42,427 nucleotides of DNA, taken from a virus. The notes below the pieces were generated by a model. The model did no database searches, had not been told where the DNA came from, and saw nothing but the letters and a program-made list of their open reading frames with translations. Position numbers and translations under genes: made by a program. Numbering within the stretch: the first letter of the stretch is position 1; each line of letters starts with the position of its first letter. The DNA lies in the IMG/VR virus record IMGVR_UViG_3300035698_011517, positions 1 through 42,427 of that record; one strand, 5' to 3'. Shown here piece by piece: positions 7,813-16,900 of the stretch.

Positions 7813-9594
7813 TTATCCACCCCACATATCGTTGTAATTCGTATAGTCTTGATAGTCCTTATGAGAAATTCTGTATGTAGGAGTAAGCCTTCCATGAAAC
7901 TGCTCTCCAGCAAGCCACGCATACTTACAAGCATGGAATGTGTCATCTGCTCTAGCTCTTCCATAAGACATCTGTTCAGTCCTGTCATTTTCTTCGACAC
8001 GTATAGAAGTAAAGTCTTTTATAAAAGGCTCCATCTCTTTCATAGAAGGGAACCTAAGCTCATCCTTATATATTTTCTCAATGAACAGTGACATATTGAA
8101 ATTTCTATTCAGGTGATACCTGTTAACACTCTTCTTGTACTTTATTCGTTCTTTTAATGAGGTCTCCATGAACTCTAACAGTAAAGGGTTCTCACCGTCT
8201 GTACTAAATTTCTTCCAGCCATACTCTTCCCATAAACGAAGGTTAGTTACGTTACCGAAACCCCAGTCACTACCGGCCCAGGTGACTCCAGCTTCTCTAC
8301 AAAGCTTGTTAATAAACTCAGGCTGCTTCGCTCTGTTAGCTTTAGCTCCTGTAAATCTCTCTATGTAATCAAAATGAAGTTTACCGTCTCCTCTCCAAGT
8401 ACATATGGCTACTACAGTAAAGGAAGAGCTTTCTGTTTCTCCGCTGCCATGATCTATACCTGCAAACTTAGGCCCAGTAAATTCTTTTAATTCTTTGAAG
8501 GATGTAAACTTCTTAAATGGGTCACATATAGGCCTCATATGCGCTATTGTTATAGGGATCTCTCCTACATCATATGGAAGGCCCAGACACTCATTAAAAA
8601 ATGTTCTACGGGTGACAAGAGGATCATGAAATATGTCCCACAAACCTCTAGGACTTTGATGCGGTACTATGATTTGAGGCAACCTAAAGCCCATAAACTT
8701 CTCTTTTTTACTGGGCTGCATCATTACCCATCGTCCATGAATTCTAGGCTTTATTTCTTTTCCACAGTGGTAACAAGCGTACATATCTTTTTGTAAAACT
8801 CTGTCATCTAAGTACACTTCTTTACTGCAATGAGGGCATTTTACCATCCACTCACATTGAGAAGACTCATCCCAATACTGAGCTAGAGTATTAATAGTAG
8901 TTTTTGGCGTTCCAGCATATAGGCGATATAGAAGATCAAAGCCACCGTCTTCTGTTTCTTCTATAGTATGGGACTGGCAAGCTTCGAGAATAGGAACAAA
9001 ATCAGGAACAATATCCTGAATTTCATCAATCATAAGATTATGAGCACTTATGCCTCGAACAGCATCTGGGGTTAGATAACAGGATGCAAAGTTAAAGAAG
9101 GACCTGTTTAGAAATTCTCGAGCTCTGATCTGCCAAATAGTTTGTGTGCCTAGCCAGACCTTAGAAAATACCCTAGAATCTTCACATAAGGGCTGAAACC
9201 TTTGTCTACTGAATACAGTAGTTTGGCCAAATCTTGGGGCTACATACAGGGTCTTAAATCCTGGATATATAGCACCAAGAATGGCAGATTTGACCGCCAT
9301 AGTAGATGACTTCTCTACCTGCCTACCTGCCATGAGTAGAATCTTCTGGTCAGGAATATCGTACAAGAATTTGAGGTACTCTCTTCTTTTGAAAGAGAAA
9401 GGTCTGCGGTCGCCTGGAATAGTGAAGAATTGTTCTGCGAAAGCGCTGGGCCGTATTTTATATTTTTGTTTAGAGACTTCTTCTCTTTTGGCTTTTCCAA
9501 AGTGTGCCATCTCTGGAGACATCCGCTCTTTAATCAAAGCGGTTACTTCATCTTCCTCAATATCTATAGGCTCATACATCATCAACACCAGCAA
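7813..9594 (-). CDS. terL: Terminase large subunit (GpA-like, with zinc ribbon)
   Basis: 593 residues as numbered from 9594; initiation a few codons later at MMYEPID is equally possible because no strong ribosome site is seen. The ATPase domain has a Walker A-like GRQVEKS (90-96), a Walker B LMIDE (187-191) and motif residues near 230. A Cys4 cluster, CPHC (253-256) and CYHC (274-277), recalls the zinc element of GpA-type terminases. The RNase H-like nuclease domain shows GIDHG (Asp381), SDWGFGN (Asp443) and ADDTFHA near the C-terminus. The protein should power DNA packaging through the portal and cut concatemers. Oddly, the Walker A Gly before Lys is Glu94. It overlaps the preceding gene by 23 bp. 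Confidence 0.9.
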   Translation of the reverse strand: MLVLMMYEPIDIEEDEVTALIKERMSPEMAHFGKAKREEVSKQKYKIRPSAFAEQFFTIPGDRRPFSFKRREYLKFLYDIPDQKILLMAGRQVEKSSTMAVKSAILGAIYPGFKTLYVAPRFGQTTVFSRQRFQPLCEDSRVFSKVWLGTQTIWQIRAREFLNRSFFNFASCYLTPDAVRGISAHNLMIDEIQDIVPDFVPILEACQSHTIEETEDGGFDLLYRLYAGTPKTTINTLAQYWDESSQCEWMVKCPHCSKEVYLDDRVLQKDMYACYHCGKEIKPRIHGRWVMMQPSKKEKFMGFRLPQIIVPHQSPRGLWDIFHDPLVTRRTFFNECLGLPYDVGEIPITIAHMRPICDPFKKFTSFKELKEFTGPKFAGIDHGSGETESSSFTVVAICTWRGDGKLHFDYIERFTGAKANRAKQPEFINKLCREAGVTWAGSDWGFGNVTNLRLWEEYGWKKFSTDGENPLLLEFMETSLKERIKYKKSVNRYHLNRNFNMSLFIEKIYKDELRFPSMKEMEPFIKDFTSIRVEENDRTEQMSYGRARADDTFHACKYAWLAGEQFHGRLTPTYRISHKDYQDYTNYNDMWGG

Positions 9595-10630
9595 TCTTTC
9601 GTTCTCTTAATGATATTTCAGCAGCGGTCTCTATGTGTGCATGCTTATCTGTACTAAGCTCAAGTAGATCAAAGAATGTATCAAGCTTAGAAGTAGAGTC
9701 TGAGATCTTATCACGGGCCTCAGATACTTTCAACAACATAGACAAAGCTTTCTCAGCCTGGGCCATGGCTTTAGGAGAGCCTAATTGCATTTGATTCATA
9801 AACATACTTGAACTTAGCTGTTGAGCCCGTTTAAGGAATTTGTCATCTTCTTCTCTGGAACGTGTAATACCTGCTTCTATGTGAACTTGTTCAAGAGTCC
9901 TATCTCTCATCTTTGTTCTTATTTCTCTATAAGTAGGATGTATAGTAGAAAAATATTTCTTAAAATCGCCCTCACTCATAAAAGAAACATCATGAATAAG
10001 AGATCTATACGCTTCTATTTCTTCAGGAAAAACCTCTTTGACTTCTAATATCTCTTCAATAAATAGGCTTATCTCTTCTGAAGAGGCCAAAGAAGTAAGC
10101 ATGTTGTCTACTTCTATTTTTAATTTTGGTTCAAATCTGGTTATACATCTCTCTGTTATTTCTGGCTTATGGTAGAATATCGATATATCAAGAATGTTTA
10201 GAACAAGATCAAGTACTTCACTAAGAGATTCGTTTATTGGTTCGCTTTTCTCTACCGGCTTTCTTAACACATAAGGAAGATTCTTAATAAATATCCTTCT
10301 GGCTATCTCAATATCTTCTTCAACATCATCAGTTATCCTGTACAAGATTTTTGAGTCTAAGATTTCGTCTAGGATAAGACCTAATGGAGTTGTAAGAAAT
10401 CTAAGAAAAAGAAAGCGTTGAAATGGAAAAATGCGGCCTGAAAACGAGGGGTACCAATTTCTTCCACAAGCCATAACAGGAAAGTCTTCTTCTTCATTGA
10501 AGCTGTATAAAGACCTTCCTGCCGCATGTACAATCTCTGGCTCCATGAATCCCCGTTTAATCAAGGAATCAAAGGTGTCCAGGGATATACCAAACTGTTT
10601 TGCTACCTCTATTCTAGTAGAGGGCTTCAT
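9572..10630 (-). CDS. Candidate terminase small subunit or packaging partner (HTH N-terminus)
   Basis: 352 residues. ATG at 10628-10630 follows a GGGGTGG site. Residues 3-45 read as a helix-turn-helix of the MerR/excisionase kind (RIEVAKQFGISLDTFDSLIK, then a wing ending in GRSLYSF). The rest is helical and charged. It overlaps the large terminase by 23 bp, which points to coupled expression in the right proportions. A DNA-binding N-terminus directly before terL suggests recognition of the packaging site, though 352 residues is long for a small subunit. No specific family is recognised; the call is from context and the HTH pattern. Confidence 0.5.
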   Translation of the reverse strand: MKPSTRIEVAKQFGISLDTFDSLIKRGFMEPEIVHAAGRSLYSFNEEEDFPVMACGRNWYPSFSGRIFPFQRFLFLRFLTTPLGLILDEILDSKILYRITDDVEEDIEIARRIFIKNLPYVLRKPVEKSEPINESLSEVLDLVLNILDISIFYHKPEITERCITRFEPKLKIEVDNMLTSLASSEEISLFIEEILEVKEVFPEEIEAYRSLIHDVSFMSEGDFKKYFSTIHPTYREIRTKMRDRTLEQVHIEAGITRSREEDDKFLKRAQQLSSSMFMNQMQLGSPKAMAQAEKALSMLLKVSEARDKISDSTSKLDTFFDLLELSTDKHAHIETAAEISLRERKIAGVDDV

Positions 10631-10637
10631 ACCACCC

Positions 10638-12404
10638 CTACTGTTGAGACATCTCAGGAATAGTCATCCCAAGTCTTAACTGATTTAACCCTTTAATCAC
10701 ACTGTCTAACGCAAACATTGAGGTACGCAAAGGACTGGCGTCAAGATCCAAACCCAACCTGCTAGCTAGAAGCAAAGAAGATACAACATCTCTAGCATCT
10801 TCTATTACATCTACACTGTCTATGTACCTGCCTATATTCTCTTCTGTAAGAAAATTAAGTCCAAGCGTGACATCAAGCGTATCTTCAACTTCTTCTTCTG
10901 AGATAGACTGGGCATACTTGAAAAGGCCTATACGAATACCCCCTGCCTCACCTTTAGCCAAAGAAGCTTCTTTTATCAAAGCTGCTGGGGTGTCCTCTCC
11001 TCTAAGGTTATCAGGAAGTTTTACTTCTACTGATTCTTTCCACAGGTTAATAGGACGAAGGTTTGAGTCTGAATACAACTTATTGTAGTCTACTCCTGCT
11101 GTTTTTTTCACCTCCATATCATAATAGATATCAACCGAACCATAAACAACTGCATGTTCAAGAGGAGCTTTCAAGCTGTTTGCTTCAAACATTGTAGACA
11201 AAACAGAAGCCGCCTTCTCTATTGATTCAGGATGACGAAGGTCTTCAATATCAGGACTTGATACAAATCCATCATTTACAATAATCTTTATTACTGAAGA
11301 TGGACCTTCTACAGGATCTCCACTAGCCACTTTAATCTCTTCACCACAAGGCCAAAAAACCCAGTCCGGCGTCATGAATACATCACTGCCTTGAGAGTAA
11401 TGGTTCTTTATGACAGGAGAATTGTGTACACGCCACTGCCTACCAACAAAATCAGTAACAGCTGCTACCTTTTCATGGCCTTCTTTTACAAGCCTATTCA
11501 TCATAACAGGCTCAGTAGCTATAACATAGCCGTCTCGTTCTGTAACAAAACAGCCGATCTTGGCTATTCCAGAATAGTTATCAAGTACCTCAGGGGTTTC
11601 TTTTAGTGGTGTGGCATGAATAGGATCAGTACTTCTTACATATGCAGTCTTATCAAAAGACAGGAACATATGTTGGTTCAATACTTCTCCATTCATGTCT
11701 ATTACAAAATTAGGAACAAACCCTGCTACTTTAGACACCCCACGGTACAACTCACAAGGGCCGTTAAGAACAGGACGGCCTTTCTTTTCAGGAGCCATCC
11801 TGGCTATCTTCTTAATAGATGCCGCCTCTTTTATCATTACTGGAGTAGGGCCGCTAAGATAAGAGTTAACTACAGAAGCGAATTTAGGGTTGTTTATCAG
11901 GCCCCACTTGAGGCCGTCTGTTCCTAAAACACTAGCAGACTTCTCTACTTCTTTTGGGGAGTACTGAAGAACAGAAGCTAAAGAACTCTTCATTTCTTCT
12001 CCGCCAGAATACGTCTGTAATTCTGGGCCACCCATGCCCCCAAAATTCTTGTCTTCTATTACTGTTCCTATATCCGTCACTTGAAGAGACCGCATAAGAG
12101 AATCTTGGGTCAATGGACGCAATTTTCCATCAAACCAGAACAGATCAAGTGGAGCCAGCTTACGCTTTTCTATCACTAAAGGAACTACAACGTTTTCCCC
12201 TAGCTTTATCTGGCCTACTCCTGCTCCATTATCCTCATCTATATTAGATAGATCTATCTCAAGAAACTTAATGTCTACATCAGGAAATTGATCAGTAAAG
12301 TACCGAAGAACTTGATCTTCCCACTTATCTGTATCTTCCTCTAGACGCATAGACGCAAGCTTCTCAAAGCCAAGAACATCTTTTCTGATAAACAGATTAT
12401 CCAT
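10638..12404 (-). CDS. Hypothetical head/virion protein dense in K-x-A motifs
   Basis: 588 residues from the ATG at 12402-12404, chosen because a CAGGAGG site lies five bases upstream; an open frame continues 23 codons further upstream but without a site. It carries about a dozen Lys-x-Ala sites, including EKLAS (14-18), EKSAS, KEAAS, SKVAG, EKVAA, IKVAS, EKAAS, KKTAG and KEASL, scattered along its length. By rough expectation from Lys and Ala frequencies about three would occur by chance. There is no membrane segment and no recognised domain. It lies between the spike-like gene and the small terminase candidate. If the motif is a protease site, this protein would be cut into many peptides, as happens to some phage core proteins (inference). 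Confidence 0.65.
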   Translation of the reverse strand: MDNLFIRKDVLGFEKLASMRLEEDTDKWEDQVLRYFTDQFPDVDIKFLEIDLSNIDEDNGAGVGQIKLGENVVVPLVIEKRKLAPLDLFWFDGKLRPLTQDSLMRSLQVTDIGTVIEDKNFGGMGGPELQTYSGGEEMKSSLASVLQYSPKEVEKSASVLGTDGLKWGLINNPKFASVVNSYLSGPTPVMIKEAASIKKIARMAPEKKGRPVLNGPCELYRGVSKVAGFVPNFVIDMNGEVLNQHMFLSFDKTAYVRSTDPIHATPLKETPEVLDNYSGIAKIGCFVTERDGYVIATEPVMMNRLVKEGHEKVAAVTDFVGRQWRVHNSPVIKNHYSQGSDVFMTPDWVFWPCGEEIKVASGDPVEGPSSVIKIIVNDGFVSSPDIEDLRHPESIEKAASVLSTMFEANSLKAPLEHAVVYGSVDIYYDMEVKKTAGVDYNKLYSDSNLRPINLWKESVEVKLPDNLRGEDTPAALIKEASLAKGEAGGIRIGLFKYAQSISEEEVEDTLDVTLGLNFLTEENIGRYIDSVDVIEDARDVVSSLLLASRLGLDLDASPLRTSMFALDSVIKGLNQLRLGMTIPEMSQQ

Positions 12405-12456
12405 TATAACCTCCTGTTCTCTTATATTACTGGGATTTCCAGGGTGTTTCAAGAAA

Positions 12457-13887
12457 CTATTCAGTGATGCCAAAAGCAGTAAGAAGCTGTTGTATTGCTG
12501 TAGAAGCCATAGACAGCTGCTGTAGCACCGCAGTTATTGTGTCTAGGTGCAACAAAGTTTTTAGAGTCCGTAACGCATTAAATATTATATCCAATCCTTC
12601 TTTAGTCTGCTCTTCAAGCCATTCCTTAAACTTATTTGTAGCAACTGCTATAGCCATTTCCATCAGATCTTCCATGGCTTGTTCTAAAGGACTAAGCAAC
12701 TGTTCCATAATCTCTTCTTCTGCTTTTTCTGCTAAAGCTTCTTGCGCTTCTGCTGCTGGATTTATGCCTGCGGCGGAAGCAATAGAAGAAAAAGAACCAG
12801 TAGGAAGCATAAAATCACCAATACCAAGTACAGCAGCATCAAGTTTAACAGTAGGCGCTTCCACTGTGATTATAGTAGGAGATTTTAAAGAAAGGCCCCC
12901 AAGACCTGCTTCTACTTCTGTACTTACCAATCCCATATTTACTTTGTTTCCAATACCGCTTGTAGCTTCTATACTAAACATATCCATTTCGACTTTATTA
13001 AAACCATGTGATATTGAAAGAATACCCTCTTTTAATGTCAATTCTGTCTTTGTAAAAAGTGCCTTAATTACTCCTGATAGATCCCCGGTAGCTATATCCT
13101 TCATATTAGGAAGAGAAAGATCAACAATAAGATTTCCCATTGTTCCTTTAAGACTTCCTTCGCTATAATACAATTCATGTATTCCATCAAGAAGAACTCT
13201 AGTACCTTCTTCTAAAGCATGAGACCTACTTGCCGCAGGGAATACTCCCGTAGAAAACTCAAAATTATTACCTGATATTGCTTCTGTAGGAGAAACAGGA
13301 GTCCTATTTCTTACTCTTATTCCAAAAAACGTATTACCTGTCATCTTGTTGTTACTAAATATCAATGTTCCTATTGCTTGAATACGAAAAGATCTACACA
13401 CGAACCCCATAAAATTTTTAAGTTTTGAATAAAAAGAAAAACAATGTTCTGATGCTTTTGTAAGAATACCTCCAAAGTTAAATACCCGAACTACGCTGCC
13501 TCCAGTAGCTTTTACTTCTGCGTCTCCTGATCTTAAAGGATATTCACCCCCAAGAAAATCAGGAGAAGTTCCATCTCCACTCCCAAGAATAGCAGAAGCA
13601 AAAGAAGATGCTTGCTTAGCCGCAAAGTCTTCTGGACTTTCTGGAGCATTTGCTGATTTAGGAGGATGAGAAACAGGAAGGGAGCCTACAATAGCCCACA
13701 TAGCTTGATGTTCTGCTGATGAAGCATCAACACATAAAACCTTATCTCCCTTTGTGTAGGGAGCACGTATTCCTGGATTTACAGAATATACAACAGAAAG
13801 TGTTCTATCTTCTGGATCAGGTAAGTATACCTGGTAATATCCTTTATCAGGATAGTAAGCCTGAATAGTTCCATGTGCGATCTTCAT
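12457..13887 (-). CDS. Putative baseplate/tail-spike protein with N-terminal OB-fold
   Basis: 476 residues. Residues 1-70 (HGTIQAYYPDKGYYQVYLPD, then APYTKGDKVLCVD and AMWAIVGSLP) have the strand and Gly-Asp pattern of the OB-fold found in gp5/gpV-type spike proteins. Repetitive beta-rich sequence follows, as in a triple-stranded beta-helix or carrier domain (LGGLSLKSPTIITVEAPTVK), and then a long helical, acidic C-terminus rich in Glu/Leu (residues about 385-476). The start codon lies immediately after a 23-bp palindrome that fills the whole gap from the RNA polymerase stop. A puncturing spike or baseplate hub is plausible; no lysozyme domain is seen. Confidence 0.5.
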   Translation of the reverse strand: MKIAHGTIQAYYPDKGYYQVYLPDPEDRTLSVVYSVNPGIRAPYTKGDKVLCVDASSAEHQAMWAIVGSLPVSHPPKSANAPESPEDFAAKQASSFASAILGSGDGTSPDFLGGEYPLRSGDAEVKATGGSVVRVFNFGGILTKASEHCFSFYSKLKNFMGFVCRSFRIQAIGTLIFSNNKMTGNTFFGIRVRNRTPVSPTEAISGNNFEFSTGVFPAASRSHALEEGTRVLLDGIHELYYSEGSLKGTMGNLIVDLSLPNMKDIATGDLSGVIKALFTKTELTLKEGILSISHGFNKVEMDMFSIEATSGIGNKVNMGLVSTEVEAGLGGLSLKSPTIITVEAPTVKLDAAVLGIGDFMLPTGSFSSIASAAGINPAAEAQEALAEKAEEEIMEQLLSPLEQAMEDLMEMAIAVATNKFKEWLEEQTKEGLDIIFNALRTLKTLLHLDTITAVLQQLSMASTAIQQLLTAFGITE

Positions 13888-13910
13888 CTGGTGATTCCCG
13901 GAATTATCAG
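13888..13910. repeat. 23-bp near-palindrome, copy 1 (RNA polymerase gene end)
   Basis: Left arm CTGGTGATTCC, a central C, then right arm GGAATTATCAG. The arms are inverted copies apart from two positions that would be G:U pairs in plus-strand RNA and A·C in minus-strand RNA. It occupies the entire spacer between the polymerase stop (TAG) and the ATG of the next gene. Two other copies occur at 23070 and 33913. It may be an operator, a processing hairpin or a weak transcription punctuation signal; there is no U-tract, so it is not a standard intrinsic terminator. Confidence 0.8.
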
Positions 13911-16900
13911 CTAGTTCTTTCGGAAAATTCCTTTGGCTGTTTCTATTATTGATTTAAACGGGTTACGCCACCCTTTTGATATAGTAGTAGGCGAAGTAGC
14001 TGTTTGTCCAGTAATATATCTTGTTAATACCGAACCGCCTACAGGATCTATTATCCCTCCTTCTGTGACAGCTTTCCTGATAGAAGGAATAGTCTTTACC
14101 ATCATCTGGCTCAGCATATCTCCTTGATTCAATGGGACTTGCATAAGCGGAATAATAGTAGGTTCGTACTTTATCAGATCTCTTTTCTCTTTTCTAAGCT
14201 TCTTATTTATTTCATTCAGCCTATTTACAAGATATACATTTCCCCTGTATATTCCATATGAAGTACCATCACCCTGATAGGTAACGACAGCACGTTCTGT
14301 CATAGGCTTAACAGCTGTCTCTATAAGCTTTCTATTTATTTTAATACCACCAGCATTCATTTCATTTTTGATCTCGTCTATAATATAGTTTTGAACTCTT
14401 CCAACATTCTTAGTTGTTTCAAGAAGTTCGGGCGGATCTATTATTCCTGTTTGTGTCAACATATCACCGGCTCTAACAACCTGACCTTTAGTTATACCAA
14501 GACCAAGTTCTTTAGGCACAAAATGAGTAGTATTGTTAATATCTATGTCCCAGCCGCCCCTAGCTGTTTCAGCTATACCTGATACTTTACCATTTACTTG
14601 TGCCAACGTAGCTTTGCCTTTAAGGTTCTTTGGCAAAGAAAATAACTGAGTTACTCTAGAAAACCCTACCGTCTTGTCTCCCATAGCTCCGCTGGAATGA
14701 AAAGACCTAAGTACAAGCTGTGTAAGGGGTTCCGAGATAGATGTTGCTGCTAAAGCTCCTACATGTGTTCCTATAGAGTAGTCTTTTCCTTTTTCTGACA
14801 GCCCAGCACATTTGGCGCATATTCCAGTAGGAGCAAGACACTTAAGAGGAGTTCTTACTTTTATCTTCTTAGTCCTCTTCTTCTTTAATTTTCTGGCTAA
14901 CTGTGGTGACAATATCTGACCTCTATATGGTCCTGATACAATATAACGATCCATTGCGTCTGGATCTGTAAGCCACATGTCTATTCCATCCATTGTACCA
15001 CAATCATCCATAGTGATACGTTGTTCTATAGTCATGTTTACTAAGTCTTTAGTAAACTTTCCGGTTTCTCCAGGGCCTAATCCTTTATCCATCATTCCTT
15101 TTCTTACGCCAGGAAGTGTCGCCCAATAGTCTGATATGGGCATTCCTTCAGCATAAGACTTATTTATTATAGTTGGTATAGGCATTCCCTTATGGTCCAT
15201 TACAGCGACAGGAGAAGCCAACATTTGAGCAACAGCTCCTGCTTTTCCCATTGCTTTACTGTGCCCGGTCATTACTCCAAACCTATTGTCTGGATAAGAC
15301 ATGACTTCTTTCTGAAGACTTTTTATTGCACCTTCAGCTACTTGACCAAAGTCTGCTCCACCTTTTATTTTAATCTTAGCCTCATTAAGAATAGCATCTC
15401 GTTTCTCATAGTCCATCTCAAGATCTCTTAGGCTTACGCTAAAAGCCGTTTCAGTCGAATAATGGTTGCCTAAGTCCTTTATCTTATTTATTACTTCTAC
15501 AGCAGCATGAGGAGCTTCTCTAGACAGTCTGGTAACTAGTTCATTAAGATCATTCTTATCCATTACTTTGTTTCCTGGCTTATAGCCTATAGGAAACACT
15601 GCATTTAATAGAATTTGTCCTACTGTCCACTTCTTACTTCCTATCTTTACAGGTGTATTGACCTCTATCTTTCTTGATCTGTATAAGGATAATGCCTCTT
15701 CTTTGTCCTTTACTTTTTTAGATCTTCCTTTAGGTTTAGTCATTTTGTATATACCAATAACCATCTCCATTGAAGGAAGATGCATTATTGACAGATCTCT
15801 TGGGCTAAACAAATTCTCAGACGGAAGGAGCTTATTAAAGAGTTCTTTTTTTGCTGCATCTGTTACTGGGACATGGACAGCCATCGTATTACTGAGAACA
15901 ACTCCAGAAATACTGGTAAAAGTCTCATAACCAGGGACTGTAAGATCATATCCAGTTTCTACTTTATCCGTTGTTTCGTATTTCTTTACTCTATCCCACA
16001 ATACTTTTGTATTTTTGACTATAGAACACCACTTAGTCCAATCAGGATGCTTCTCTGCTTCTGTAAGATCTGGCAAAGTAAACACCCTGTTCGCGCTATA
16101 TCTGGACAGATAACCAGAAGAACTTCCTTTGGCATTATTTAGTGTAATATACAAAGACCATAGGCGTCCCTTCAAAGACCCTTTTAAGGGTAGTACATCA
16201 CAGATACATTGAGCAAGCGAAGCAGATATAGGAACTATATCATGTTTGACCAAGGCAGGAGACATTTCTATTTTCTCTATAGAAGCAAGCTTTTTGAGTT
16301 TGTCTGGATGTACCATGTACTGAGCATTCCACTTCTTAATGTCATAATTAGAAAAAGAAAGGGTCCAGCAAGGAAGACCCTTAGGAGTCTTTCCTGAAAT
16401 AACCCTTCCTTTGATCCCTATACTTCCTGCTAAAAGTTTTGTTTCTTGTGCTAGCCGTAAACTTGTGGAATAGAAATTTCCCATCAATTGAGCTTTACTC
16501 TTTGCATTTGACACACTAATGCTTCCATCAGTATCCATAAGGCCTGCAAGCATCCCTTTTCGGCACTTTTCAGGTGCTGATAAAAACCAAGAAGGCAGAT
16601 GTTTATTTCTGGCTCCATGCCCTATCAAGGTCCTAAAAAATATTGCTAAATGCTTACTGGTATAAGTATGTCTAATACTTTTTCCATAAGATTCATAACC
16701 CTCAACAGAGTACCTTGTAGGGGAATTCTTCTCGAATAAGGAAGGAATGATCCTGTCAATCTTGTCTATAATTTCTAACGTCGTTCCAGCGAAGCAAAGA
16801 TCCTTTTCTCCTACAGGAACCCATCCGTCACCAGCAGCACATCCAACAATGTAACCGAAATCTTCGTTCAATGGGATATCGTTCCTAAGCCTGAACTTTA

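Noticed and set aside
12430-12446. Short palindrome CTGGGATTTCCAG as a fourth copy of the 23-bp element
   Set aside because: It shares only CTGG and CCAG-type ends, is 13 bp long and lacks the TTCCCGGA core; similarity may be chance.
12405-12473. N-terminal extension of the 588-residue protein to 12473
   Set aside because: The 23 added codons would overlap the preceding gene and lack a ribosome site, while CAGGAGG stands five bases before the ATG at 12404.
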